Part shown: positions 1 to 9,141 of the stretch, piece after piece | Numbering within the stretch: the stretch's first letter is position 1 | How the letters are laid out: each line of letters starts with the position of its first letter | NCBI GenBank assembly: GCA_002726845.1 | Contig: PBSP01000094.1 | Location: forward strand, 1 to 32,053 | Length of the DNA: 32,053 nucleotides | Direction: 5' to 3' | Source of the DNA: Methanobacteriota archaeon | Lineage (GTDB): Archaea > Thermoplasmatota > Poseidoniia > Poseidoniales > Poseidoniaceae | Made by a program: the position numbers and the translations under genes | The notes under the pieces: generated by a model | Database searches by the model: none | What the model was told of the DNA's origin: nothing | What the model saw: the letters and a program-made list of their open reading frames with translations, nothing else

Positions 1-5
1 AACTC

Positions 6-78
6 GCCGATTTAGCTTAGCTGGTGGAGCGTGGGACTGTTAATCCCAAGGTCGTGGGTTCGAGCCCCACAATCGGCG
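6..78 (+). tRNA. tRNA-Asn (anticodon GTT)
   Basis: Acceptor stem GCCGATT (6-12) pairs with AATCGGC (71-77), discriminator G78. Anticodon arm TGGGA-CTGTTAA-TCCCA; T arm GTGGG-TTCGAGC-CCCAC. CCA is not encoded. Confidence 0.96.
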
Positions 79-145
79 TAAATTTTCACTCCATCCTAGG
101 AAGCACATCAACCCATTATTGCATTCTGAATTGGTTGACTGTTAA

Positions 146-1108
146 TCACTCCCACTCAATTGTGCCCGGTGGTTTGTGGGTTATGTCATAGACGACGCGG
201 TTGACTGCACCTTTGACCGTGTTGGTGATTCGCGTGCTGATCTTTTGTAGTATGCTGTGCGGAATTTCCGAATATCGAGCCGACATACCATCCATACTTC
301 GAACTGCTCTGACAACAACGGTCTCGCCGTATGCTCGCACATCACCGTGCACTCCCACGGAGCGAACTGGGAGCAATGCAGCGAAGTACTGCCAAGGTAA
401 TTCCATTTCACCAGCAGCCGCTCCTGCTTCGAATTCCTCCTCGACAATGGCACAAGCCTCGCGTACTACCTCCACACGTTCGGGGGTCAATTCTCCAAGC
501 GTTCGGACCGCTAAACCTGGACCGGGGAACGGTTGCCGCTCGGCCACGACGATATTGAGTTCGCGAGCGAGTTCTCGTACCTCATCTTTGTACAATTCAC
601 GGAGAGGTTCAACGACTTCGAGCGTCATGTCCTCTGGCAATCCACCAACGTTGTGATGCGATTTGATGGTATCGCGAACACCACCACCCGATTCAATCCA
701 GTCTGGAGCAATGGTCCCTTGAACAAGGTATTTTGCGCCGCACTTCTTTTGCTCATCCTCAAAAATTCGGATGAACAATTCTCCGATTACCTTGCGCTTG
801 TGCTCAGGTTCTGTCACACCTTTCAATGCCTCAAAGTATCGATCTGCGGCTTTGACAGTGATCAAATTGATGCCTTGCTCAGCGAGCATCGCCTCAATTT
901 CCTCCGTCTCATTCTTTCTCATGAAACCTGTATCAACGTAAACACAATGCAAGAGATTACCAACAGCCTTGTTGGCAATAACTGCAGCAACGGTTGAATC
1001 AACACCACCTGAACATGCAATGATTGCGACGTCATCAATGGTCGCTTTCATTTGCTGAATCGATTCTTCGATGAATTCAGGCGCATCAAACATCTCAAGC
1101 CCTGCCAT
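146..1108 (-). CDS. guaAB: GMP synthase (glutamine-hydrolysing), ATP pyrophosphatase subunit B (stand-alone)
   Basis: PP-loop IIACSGGVDSTVAA and C-terminus RITNTVKGAVNRVVYDITHKPPGTIEWE. No glutaminase domain. The ATG at 1106-1108 (MAGLEMF...) is preferred over the ORF-track start at 1240, which would overlap purE deeply. Confidence 0.95.
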   Translation of the reverse strand: MAGLEMFDAPEFIEESIQQMKATIDDVAIIACSGGVDSTVAAVIANKAVGNLLHCVYVDTGFMRKNETEEIEAMLAEQGINLITVKAADRYFEALKGVTEPEHKRKVIGELFIRIFEDEQKKCGAKYLVQGTIAPDWIESGGGVRDTIKSHHNVGGLPEDMTLEVVEPLRELYKDEVRELARELNIVVAERQPFPGPGLAVRTLGELTPERVEVVREACAIVEEEFEAGAAAGEMELPWQYFAALLPVRSVGVHGDVRAYGETVVVRAVRSMDGMSARYSEIPHSILQKISTRITNTVKGAVNRVVYDITHKPPGTIEWE

Positions 1109-1574
1109 TGACTTCTCGATCCATTTGGAGTACGCGCTCCACTTGGTCGAGTTTGTCTTGAACGAGACGTTGAGCCATATCTTCGTTGACAAGTGCAAGC
1201 ATTTGCACTGCAAGATGGCCAGCATTATCCCCACGGTCAACGCCTACGGTTGCAGCAGGAACCCCAGGTGGTAATTGAACGATTGAGAGAAGTGAATCAT
1301 AGGGTACTTTACCGCCGCAAGGAACACCAATCACTGGCTTCGTGGTAAGCGCTGCAACAGCACCGGGTAGTGCTGCGGCAAGGCCTGCCATTGCAATGAA
1401 GACCTTGCATCCGTCTTCTTCAGCCTTGTGAATAATGTCTTCAACATATTTTGGAGAGCGATGCGCTGAAGCAACACGCAATTGATAATTTACGCCAAAT
1501 TTGTCAAGCACCTTCGTGCATTTTTCTGCGACTGGCATGTCCGACTTCGATCCTAGCAAGATTGATACATCCAT
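1095..1574 (-). CDS. purE: PurE-family N5-carboxyaminoimidazole ribonucleotide mutase / AIR carboxylase
   Basis: N-terminal ILLGSKSDMPVAEKC, ASAHRSP, AMAGLAAALPGAVAA, KPVIGVP motifs. 14-nt overlap with downstream guaAB. Confidence 0.95.
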   Translation of the reverse strand: MDVSILLGSKSDMPVAEKCTKVLDKFGVNYQLRVASAHRSPKYVEDIIHKAEEDGCKVFIAMAGLAAALPGAVAALTTKPVIGVPCGGKVPYDSLLSIVQLPPGVPAATVGVDRGDNAGHLAVQMLALVNEDMAQRLVQDKLDQVERVLQMDREVNGRA

Positions 1575-1613
1575 GACTCACACGCAACGCGGGTAGTTCT
1601 TTTAGATGACCCT

Positions 1614-2228
1614 TCACTCTTCTTCAAACAAAAATCCAGCAAGATTGAAGAGAGTACCGGAAAAAACGTCGAGATGCAGCCAACATCCATCCTCATCGTA
1701 TTCGCAGTACATGACCGCAAGCTGTTGCTTTGTCCTAGAAACAGCCATGATTCCATTGTTGGGTTTTGCATTCACTATCTTCCAATGAGTGTATCGACTC
1801 GGACTCAATTTTAGATATTCAGAAGAATCCCATTGGCGACGGAATTGCACTCCGTAGCCTGCTGAGGTTTTGTTGGCAAGATGAAATGTGGAGAAAAAGA
1901 AACACGCACATAGGAAGATTCCAATCCATGAGGAAATCGATTCCATAAAGGCAGTCACTAGGACTAAGAAGAACAAGACAACACCAAGATGGACGCTTCG
2001 ATGAAGAATCAAGACTCGACGTTGGAAGAAGGTTGAAAGTAATGCTGTACCAATTAGAAGTGCTGTTATTAGAAGAAGCCATGGCACAAATTTTGTGTGT
2101 TTTCCTGAGAGTAACATCAATGCAGGAAAGGCCATGGTTAACAAGGAACCAGCGAGTGTAAAGAGCGGGGTGTTCATCACCGCTTTTTCTTCGGAGGGGT
2201 ACCATCCTTCTATGAGCAACCCTACCAT
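1614..2228 (-). CDS. hypothetical multi-pass membrane protein
   Basis: 204-aa ORF with several hydrophobic segments (LAGSLLTMAFPALMLL, VPWLLLITALLIGTALLSTFF, LGVVLFFLVLVTAFM). Start may be the internal M at 2177. No family recognised. Confidence 0.6.
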   Translation of the reverse strand: MVGLLIEGWYPSEEKAVMNTPLFTLAGSLLTMAFPALMLLSGKHTKFVPWLLLITALLIGTALLSTFFQRRVLILHRSVHLGVVLFFLVLVTAFMESISSWIGIFLCACFFFSTFHLANKTSAGYGVQFRRQWDSSEYLKLSPSRYTHWKIVNAKPNNGIMAVSRTKQQLAVMYCEYDEDGCWLHLDVFSGTLFNLAGFLFEEE

Positions 2229-2252
2229 GAACCTACGAGTGGTTCCGAGTTC

Positions 2253-2684
2253 TTGTTTCTGTTGGATATCGGCGATGAAATTATATCAAGAAGGTTTTTT
2301 GCTGCAAAAGTGGAACAGGTCTACAAGTGCGATTCGGAGTCCTTCTTGGCTCGTTTGGACGAGCACAGAGGATTGCAACTCATTCATCGAGGACAAGAGG
2401 TTCAAGTGTATCGCGGACTTTTTCAGTTTGTTATTTTGAGTTACAGCGAGGTTGGCGATGAATTGCTCGTTCGATTTCGCCCAAGCATAACCATGTTTGG
2501 TTTATTGGTTCTATCATCGATGCTCGTAGCAGGTGCTTTTTATGTCTCATGGTGGATGTTGATTGTTGAACTGTTGTTGATCAGCTTGGCATTTGTTGTT
2601 TATTCGTCACAACTCACTTGGGAGTTGCTGCAGTTTACACAAGAGTCCATCACGCTTCGTACTCAGTCCTCATCGAACGGATGA
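2253..2684 (+). CDS. hypothetical membrane protein
   Basis: 143-aa ORF with a TTG start in the track, polar N-terminus and two hydrophobic helices (ITMFGLLVLSSMLVAGAFYV, WMLIVELLLISLAFVVY). Start uncertain; 3' end overlaps gcvPB. Confidence 0.5.
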   Translation: MFLLDIGDEIISRRFFAAKVEQVYKCDSESFLARLDEHRGLQLIHRGQEVQVYRGLFQFVILSYSEVGDELLVRFRPSITMFGLLVLSSMLVAGAFYVSWWMLIVELLLISLAFVVYSSQLTWELLQFTQESITLRTQSSSNG

Positions 2685-4162
2685 CGCAGACAGAGGTTGC
2701 GTGCGGCATAGACCTCGTCAACTCGACGGACAGGCGTTGTTGTGGGTGCATTGTGCAGTGTTTCTGCATCGAGTTGAAGCACTTTGCAGAAATCTTTGGC
2801 AAACGTATCAAGCGTTTCTTTGGATTCTGTCTCCGTTGGCTCTATCATCATGCATTCAGGGACGACGAGCGGAAAGTACACTGTTGGAGCCATGTAACCC
2901 ATGTCAAGAAGTCCTTTGGCGACGTCCATGGCTGATATACCAAGCTTTTCTTTTGCAGGTCCAAGCGAGAGCGTGAATTCATGCTTGGCTACAACCGTAT
3001 CAGCACCGTCAACAAAGAGATGGTCGACTCCCGCTGCTTTGGCCTCTCGATGGATCGCATGCCGCAGGTAGTTGGCATTGAGTACAGCGTGTTCCGACAT
3101 GGTTCGGAGTTCTTTTCCATAGCGTCGATAATACGCCCAACATCGCAGAACTGCACCTGCATTTCCATGCCACTGCTGGACCTTGCCTATGCTGTTTTCA
3201 GGCGCGTGCCAGTGGTACCAAAACGCATCAACAGCTTGTTCTTTTTCTGCTGCTGTCGCCTCACGGCGAGCAACAATCGGCGAGGGAAGGAAGGAAGCAA
3301 GATGCTCTTTCACGCCGATTGGTCCTGAACCAGGCCCCCCTCCGCCATGCGGTTGACTGAACGTTTTGTGGAGGTTGTAATGAACTGCATCAAATCCCAT
3401 CAATCCAGGGCTGGTTCTTCCAAGAATTGCATTGAAATTTGCTCCGTCGTAGTACATGAGGCCTCCAACTTCATGAACGATTTTCGAAGCTTCTGCGATG
3501 TCTTGTTCGAACAACCCAAGTGTGTTTGGATTGGTGATCATCATTGCTGCTGTGTCGTCGCCAACAACAGCACGCAGAGCGGACAAATCGATTCTACCGT
3601 CTTCTTGGCTTGGAATTTCAATGATTTCAAATCCCGACATGGCAGCGCTGGCGGGATTGGTCCCGTGTGCAGAATCTGGTACGATGACCTTTGTTCTGTT
3701 GCTCTCGCCACGGTGGCGGAAATATTCTTGAAAACAGCGCACTGCAGTGAATTCTCCTTGAGCACCAGCAACAGGTTGAAGCGTCACCGCGTCCATTCCG
3801 GCGCAAATTGCAAGCATTTCCTGCATTTCATAGTAAATTGAGAGCAACCCTTGCAGTTGATGTTCAGACTGATGCGGATGTATGTCTGCGATTCCAGGCA
3901 ACTGGGCAACGACTTCGTTAACTCGAGGATTGTGTTTCATTGTGCAGGAACCGAGTGGGTAAAATCCTGTATCGATTCCGAAGTTTCGCTTTGAGAGCCA
4001 CGTGTAGTGCCGAACCATTTCGGGTTCTGATAAACGAGGCCATCGAGGTAATTGATTCCGAACCATGTTCGCTGGTAGATTCAGCTCAGATACAGGTAGG
4101 ATTGGTGACGGTTGAGCATATCCTTTGCCCTCAGCGCCATAATGATCGAACAAACGGCTCAT
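2663..4162 (-). CDS. gcvPB: glycine dehydrogenase (aminomethyl-transferring), subunit 2
   Basis: GSCTMKHNPRVNE, PDSAHGTNPASAAM, DAVHYNLHKTFSQPHGGGGPGSGPIGV (PLP lysine region). ATG at 4160-4162 makes a 4-nt ATGA overlap with gcvPA. Confidence 0.96.
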   Translation of the reverse strand: MSRLFDHYGAEGKGYAQPSPILPVSELNLPANMVRNQLPRWPRLSEPEMVRHYTWLSKRNFGIDTGFYPLGSCTMKHNPRVNEVVAQLPGIADIHPHQSEHQLQGLLSIYYEMQEMLAICAGMDAVTLQPVAGAQGEFTAVRCFQEYFRHRGESNRTKVIVPDSAHGTNPASAAMSGFEIIEIPSQEDGRIDLSALRAVVGDDTAAMMITNPNTLGLFEQDIAEASKIVHEVGGLMYYDGANFNAILGRTSPGLMGFDAVHYNLHKTFSQPHGGGGPGSGPIGVKEHLASFLPSPIVARREATAAEKEQAVDAFWYHWHAPENSIGKVQQWHGNAGAVLRCWAYYRRYGKELRTMSEHAVLNANYLRHAIHREAKAAGVDHLFVDGADTVVAKHEFTLSLGPAKEKLGISAMDVAKGLLDMGYMAPTVYFPLVVPECMMIEPTETESKETLDTFAKDFCKVLQLDAETLHNAPTTTPVRRVDEVYAARNLCLRHPFDED

Positions 4163-5529
4163 GCGGTCACCTCCGCCGTCCACGTTGTAAGCGATTGTAC
4201 AAGTCTGTCAATGTCGTCTTTGCTCGTTTGGTCGGTAACGGTCAGGAGCATTTGATTGCTTTTCTCTGGGTACCAATCGGAGACGTTGAATCCACCGACG
4301 ATGCCGTCCTTTTCAAGGAAAGCCAGACAAGATGTGGTCTGCTCAGGAAGTTCAACCACAAACTCGTTGAAATGCGCTTGCTGGTGGTGGGGTTGATTGA
4401 TGGATTCAATCGAGGAAAGTTCACGCTTGAGGTGGGTGCATGCTGCCATGTTACGAATCGCAAGATGTTTCAACCCTTCAGGGCCAAGGAGAGACATGTG
4501 CATCGCACCCATGAGCGCAATCAACGTTTCATTGGTGCAGATGTTCGACGTTGCTCGATGACGTCGTATGTGCTGTTCACGGGTCGATAGCGTGAGGCAA
4601 TATGCTTCTTTCCCATCAACATCGATGCTGCGTCCGACAATTCGGCCAGGCATCAAACGAAGGTAGGGTTTGGTGCAGCCAAAGATTCCGTAGAGTGGAC
4701 CTCCTCCCGTGATTGGGCTTCCCAAGGGTTGACCTTCCCCAATCACAATGTCGGCTCCATAATGACCGGGGGCTTCGAGCAGTCCGAGTGAAACCGGTTG
4801 GACTCCGACAATCAACGCAGTGTGTTCGCCAATGATTTCTTTGATTGAGGGGTACCCCTCGTCTATGATACCCAATGGGTTTGGTTGCTCCACATACACA
4901 GCACATGATCCTCGAGCTTCGTGAACGCTTTCTAGATTGATGCAGCCGTTATTGTCGTGTTTTAGTTTTTTAATTTCGATACCAGCGCCTTGACAATAAT
5001 TGTGAATGACGGAGACTCTGTCGGGTGGTGTCAGTTCAGAGATGTATACTGTGTCTTTCTGCTCTGCTTTTCGGTTATGAACTCGTACTGCGCACGTTAT
5101 TGCCTCTGCAGCAGCAGTCGATCCATCATACAAGGAGAGGTTGGTAATGGGCATACCAATGAGTTCGGAGACAAGGGATTGAAACTCCCACATCGCTTGC
5201 AGCATACCTTGCGAAACCTCCGGTTGATAGGGTGTGTACGAGGTCAGAAATTCGCCGCGCGTGACGAGTTGAAAAACGCTGGATGGAATGAAATTGCGAT
5301 ACAGTCCTGCTCCAAGGAACGAGGGCTGATCGCCTAAGGCAACATTCGCCCCGAGAAGACGTCGTGCATCAGCTAGGAGTTCTTCTTCGCTTTGAGCATC
5401 AGGCAAAGGTAAATCTCCAATCATTCGAACGGGTTCTGGAACATCTGCGAACAAGGAATCCATGGATTCAATACCCATTTCTTTCAGCATTTCTTCTTCT
5501 CTTCCGAGGTTTGGCAATTGGTCAACCAT
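4159..5529 (-). CDS. gcvPA: glycine dehydrogenase (aminomethyl-transferring), subunit 1
   Basis: FLGAGLYRNFIPSSVFQLVTRGEFLTSYTPYQPEVSQGMLQAMWEFQSLVSELIGMPITNLSLYDGSTAAAEA. The ATG at 5529 is preferred over the TTG at 5556 in the track. Confidence 0.96.
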   Translation of the reverse strand: MVDQLPNLGREEEMLKEMGIESMDSLFADVPEPVRMIGDLPLPDAQSEEELLADARRLLGANVALGDQPSFLGAGLYRNFIPSSVFQLVTRGEFLTSYTPYQPEVSQGMLQAMWEFQSLVSELIGMPITNLSLYDGSTAAAEAITCAVRVHNRKAEQKDTVYISELTPPDRVSVIHNYCQGAGIEIKKLKHDNNGCINLESVHEARGSCAVYVEQPNPLGIIDEGYPSIKEIIGEHTALIVGVQPVSLGLLEAPGHYGADIVIGEGQPLGSPITGGGPLYGIFGCTKPYLRLMPGRIVGRSIDVDGKEAYCLTLSTREQHIRRHRATSNICTNETLIALMGAMHMSLLGPEGLKHLAIRNMAACTHLKRELSSIESINQPHHQQAHFNEFVVELPEQTTSCLAFLEKDGIVGGFNVSDWYPEKSNQMLLTVTDQTSKDDIDRLVQSLTTWTAEVTA

Positions 5530-5612
5530 GGGGCTCGTCTCCTTGGACAAGTTCAACCAGTCGCGTAGCGCTCATAATGTTCGTCATTGAACCATTAAGA
5601 AACGAGGGCCGT

Positions 5613-6728
5613 CTATACAAAAGGAGGGCGAATTATAACAGCTCGTACAGATGATCGCGGACTCGCAGCAATGAGTACTTCATCGCCTTCTTGAACACCA
5701 GAAATGTACCCGATTCCAACACCTGTATTTCCAAGCGATGGAGAAGGAGCTCCAGACGTTAATCGGCCGATATTGGTCCCATCGAGGGCAAGAACGTCCT
5801 TCCCGGGACGAGGTAATGGCCCTCGTTCCAGATACTTAACGCCCCACCACCGCTGGTCGGAATTGGAGTGGGATACAACCCGTTCTCGTCCGATGAAATC
5901 GTGTTCTGTATCCAGTCCAAACGGTACGTTGGTTTCCCACGAATCACGTGCAAGGAAAGTGTCATGCTCGCCATCGAGTTTAGGCCATTGGAAATCAACA
6001 CCGGACAACAGATACCCCTTCTCGAGTCGAAGTGTATCTCGGGCACCCAATCCAACAGGAGTTGCCCCCGCGTCAATCAAAGCTCGCCAAACTGTCGCAA
6101 CTTGCTCGTTTGGAACAAATATCTCATATCCCGATTCCCCAGTGTAGCCAGTTCCCTGAATCCAACCGGTAACACCGAGTTGGTTTTCGGTCAAAGCCGA
6201 CCAATTGAACCGGGCGACGTGTTGTCCTTCCCCAAAGGCTGCGTCGAGATATTCCTTACTCAGAGGTCCTTGAAGGGCCAGAATTGAGGTAGCCTCTGAG
6301 AGATTTTCAATGCGAACATCTGCGGAAGCCGGGTCGCAAGCGTGGAACCAATCCCACATCACGCTAATCATCGAAGCGTTGGGTACACCGAGTATTTCCG
6401 TTTCAGAAACAACTGCGAAAATCATATCATCGATGATATAACCATCGTGATCCAAAAAGTGGGTGTAACCGCAACGACCGACAGGTATGGAAGTCACCTT
6501 TTGAGTTGCAACACTTTCCAGCCACTGAAGCACGTTTTCTCCAGTGAACCGAAACGTTCCCATGTGGGAAACATCAAACAAGCCCGAGTCGTTTCTCGTT
6601 GCCAAATGTTCTGCTTTGATGTTTGAGTACCAAATGGGTAACATAAACCCATGAAAATCAACGATGTTACCACCGAGACTGACGTGTTCATCGTAGAGTG
6701 CTGTTCGAACCGGTTCACCATCGCTCAT
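5613..6728 (-). CDS. gcvT: aminomethyltransferase (glycine cleavage T protein)
   Basis: RTALYDEHVSLGGNIVDFHGFMLPIWYSNIKAEHLATRNDSGLFDVSHMG, GYTGESGYEIF, GARDTLRLEKGY. ATG at 6728 (MSDGEP) preferred over the upstream start at 6770. Confidence 0.95.
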   Translation of the reverse strand: MSDGEPVRTALYDEHVSLGGNIVDFHGFMLPIWYSNIKAEHLATRNDSGLFDVSHMGTFRFTGENVLQWLESVATQKVTSIPVGRCGYTHFLDHDGYIIDDMIFAVVSETEILGVPNASMISVMWDWFHACDPASADVRIENLSEATSILALQGPLSKEYLDAAFGEGQHVARFNWSALTENQLGVTGWIQGTGYTGESGYEIFVPNEQVATVWRALIDAGATPVGLGARDTLRLEKGYLLSGVDFQWPKLDGEHDTFLARDSWETNVPFGLDTEHDFIGRERVVSHSNSDQRWWGVKYLERGPLPRPGKDVLALDGTNIGRLTSGAPSPSLGNTGVGIGYISGVQEGDEVLIAASPRSSVRAVIIRPPFV

Positions 6729-6744
6729 TGCTTTCCCATCCCTG

Positions 6745-8160
6745 TTACTGTTGAGGCAAACCTCGTTCAATATCCTTTCCTAAGGAAACCACGCAATCAA
6801 GGAACGCATCCAACGATTGTTCAGTGATGCTGCGGTTGGCGATAACTGAACGAAGGATGATTTTTCCTCCAACCGTACTTCGGCTTACCATGAATCTCCC
6901 GTCTCGAATGATTCGTTCGCGCAACTCTGCGTTGATTTGATTGAGGTCTTGTGCCTGACCTACACCAACATATCGAAAACATACGTTGGTCCACATCCGT
7001 TCACTTACCATTTCCAAATACTCGTTCGCTTCGATTTGATGCTGTAAATAATCAGCGAGACCCATGAACGTATCCAACATCGATGCCCAACCTGCGTCAC
7101 CGATTTCTCTCCATGTGAGCCAGAGCTTGAGCGCATCGTTTCGCCGACCGCATTGAAGCGAATATCTGCCCAAATCAACTCTTTCTGCTGATTCATGATA
7201 GAGGTAGTGGGCATCATCTCCGGTCGAACACACGGTACGAAGTATCTCTGCATCTTTCACGATGAAAGCGGAGCATATCAAGGGAATACCCATCATTTTA
7301 TGCGCATCCCAACAGAAACTATCTGCGAGTTCGATACCGTCCATCAACGAGCGATAGGTGGGTGAAAAGAGGGCTGAACCGCCCCATGCTGCATCCACGT
7401 GCATCCAAAGGTGATGTTTGTGTGCAACCGTTGCCAGTTCACGCAGAGGATCAAAACTTCCCCGCACTGTTGTTCCACTTGTTGCCAAAACCGCGAACGG
7501 TGTTTGACCGTTACGGATCGCACGCTCAATCTCTTCCTCCAGGGAATCTGGGCGCATTTGTCCTTCTTGATTGCAGCGCACTTTGATGAGGTTTGAAGAC
7601 CCTATTCCGATTACATTAGACGCTATGCCAAACGAATAATGACATTCTTCTGAAACAAATGCCACCACGTTCTCGCCGTTAAACCCCGTGTGGTTGGATA
7701 AAGGGAACTTGGCTTGGCGAGCACAAAGAAGACCAAGCAGATTCCCGTTCGATCCACCCGTAGTAAGGGTTCCTTGAGCCGTGCCGAAATCAGCCAATTC
7801 CGCCATCCGTTTGAGAATCGAGGATTCAACCAAAGTTGCAATTGGTGCGATTTCATAGGTGTACATCGCCGTATTCGTTGCCGCTGTGACCAACTCACCT
7901 GCAATGGCAGCGACCGACAGACCACCCCATAGTGGATTCATGAATCCTGGAGCCGTTGTTCGAACCGAATTCCTCAGGAAAAGTTCGATGTCATCGAGAG
8001 CTGCATTGATTCCTCTGCCTTCAATCGGCAGTTTGAGATCGACCGTGCGACTTAATGAATCGTGTGAGATGTTTGGTCGAATCATGGAGTTGTCTTGACT
8101 CTCTGAAAGAAAGGTCTTGACGCGAGCAAGGACCTCATCCAAGAACGCCTCTGCTTCCAT
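6745..8160 (-). CDS. group II pyridoxal-phosphate-dependent decarboxylase (aromatic-amino-acid / glutamate / cysteine-sulfinate decarboxylase superfamily; substrate unknown)
   Basis: FGTAQGTLTTGGSNGNL, HHLWMHVDAAWGGSALFSPTYRSL, ADSFCWDAHKMMGIPL (PLP lysine motif). Confidence 0.9.
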   Translation of the reverse strand: MEAEAFLDEVLARVKTFLSESQDNSMIRPNISHDSLSRTVDLKLPIEGRGINAALDDIELFLRNSVRTTAPGFMNPLWGGLSVAAIAGELVTAATNTAMYTYEIAPIATLVESSILKRMAELADFGTAQGTLTTGGSNGNLLGLLCARQAKFPLSNHTGFNGENVVAFVSEECHYSFGIASNVIGIGSSNLIKVRCNQEGQMRPDSLEEEIERAIRNGQTPFAVLATSGTTVRGSFDPLRELATVAHKHHLWMHVDAAWGGSALFSPTYRSLMDGIELADSFCWDAHKMMGIPLICSAFIVKDAEILRTVCSTGDDAHYLYHESAERVDLGRYSLQCGRRNDALKLWLTWREIGDAGWASMLDTFMGLADYLQHQIEANEYLEMVSERMWTNVCFRYVGVGQAQDLNQINAELRERIIRDGRFMVSRSTVGGKIILRSVIANRSITEQSLDAFLDCVVSLGKDIERGLPQQ

Positions 8161-8198
8161 GTTGCGAGTCTAACCAAAGCGGTCTTTGAAGATGGTCC

Positions 8199-8225
8199 TT
8201 GCCCCGCTCAATAAATTTCTATGCG
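8199..8225 (-). promoter_or_regulatory. candidate archaeal promoter (BRE/TATA-like) for the decarboxylase-gcv operon
   Basis: Reverse strand reads CGCATAGAAATTTATTGAGCGGGG, with A-rich GAAATTTATT about 50 nt upstream of the start codon at 8160. By eye only. Confidence 0.35.
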
Positions 8226-8277
8226 TTTTGCATTTTTTATTACATACATTGAATAACTCTCCGCAATTAGTCCAAAC

Positions 8278-9141
8278 ATGCTGGGAGAAACTGGTGGTGC
8301 ATGGCTCGATCGCCTGCACATGCAACTTGCAAGAGAACTTCGAGGCCAAGGCTGGTCGCAAATGAACATCGCATCCATGCTTGGATCAACACAAAGCACG
8401 ATTTCGAGACAATATCAAAAATCAATGCTTGCTTTGCCCGGTTCGGCAGATGAACTCACAGTTGATGGATGGGCTAAGGAACTCGCAGGAGGACTGCTCT
8501 CTGTAGGACAGTCTGAAGAACTGCTTCGGCAACGTTTTATTGTCGAGTTCCAGTTTACAGGCAATCAAGTCCTACGGTTCGACAAAACACTTACCGGTTT
8601 GGATTTAGAAGTCGACCAAAACGAGCACGCATTGATTCGCCGATTGGAATGGGCCATAGGTCGTCTTGACTCCAAGTTACTCTTACCCGTTCTTCCGAAG
8701 GTTGGCCTCAACATCGCTGCCTGCTTGAACTCAGCCACCTCCCCGTCGGAAGTTGCCGCCGTACCGGGTAAAATAACCTCCGTCGAAGGTGAATTACGAA
8801 CACACAGCAAACCACAATTCGGGTCTTCAAACCACCTCGCTAAATTGCTGCTCGATGCAAAAAAGAACGATTCGTCCAAATCTGCAATTATCAACATCCG
8901 CCCTCCCGGTGACCATGAAGGAACCGACATTGATGCCGTTCAGGAAGCGTGCAACCAATTGAACTGGGAATTGGCGGATGCCGTTCGTGGAGGAATCGAA
9001 GATTCTGGTTCACAAATAGACGTCATCCTGGATATCGGTGACTTTGGATGGGAACCCTCGCTCTATGTTCTCGCAGGAAGTCCCCTCGAAGCAGTAGACC
9101 GTTGCCATGCTCTCATCACCACACTCGGGGGGATTGAATGA
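8278..9141 (+). CDS. thiR: ThiR-like transcriptional regulator: N-terminal helix-turn-helix plus C-terminal ThiN (thiamine-phosphate synthase-like) domain
   Basis: HTH-like LARELRGQGWSQMNIASMLGSTQSTISRQYQKSM, then ThiN-like LPVLPKVGLNIAACLNSATSPSEVAAVPGKI ... FGSSNHLAKLLLDAKK ... SAIINIRPPGDHE. Overlaps a thiamine-type ABC operon by ATGA. Confidence 0.85.
   Translation: MLGETGGAWLDRLHMQLARELRGQGWSQMNIASMLGSTQSTISRQYQKSMLALPGSADELTVDGWAKELAGGLLSVGQSEELLRQRFIVEFQFTGNQVLRFDKTLTGLDLEVDQNEHALIRRLEWAIGRLDSKLLLPVLPKVGLNIAACLNSATSPSEVAAVPGKITSVEGELRTHSKPQFGSSNHLAKLLLDAKKNDSSKSAIINIRPPGDHEGTDIDAVQEACNQLNWELADAVRGGIEDSGSQIDVILDIGDFGWEPSLYVLAGSPLEAVDRCHALITTLGGIE

Noticed and set aside
35-147. 11-nt repeat GACTGTTAATC at 35-45 (tRNA anticodon arm) and 137-147, considered as an attachment-site scar
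   Set aside because: Only 11 nt, no integrase or mobile genes nearby, and the second copy lies at the guaAB stop; chance similarity is the simplest reading.
533-997. 154-aa forward ORF within guaAB
   Set aside because: Antisense to GMP synthase subunit B; no supporting motif.
146-1240. 364-aa version of GMP synthase subunit B from the ORF track
   Set aside because: The first 44 residues overlap purE and do not resemble the family; the internal ATG at 1108 gives the expected N-terminus.
3940-4590. 216-aa forward ORF spanning the gcvPA/gcvPB junction
   Set aside because: Antisense to two confidently identified genes; no family resemblance.
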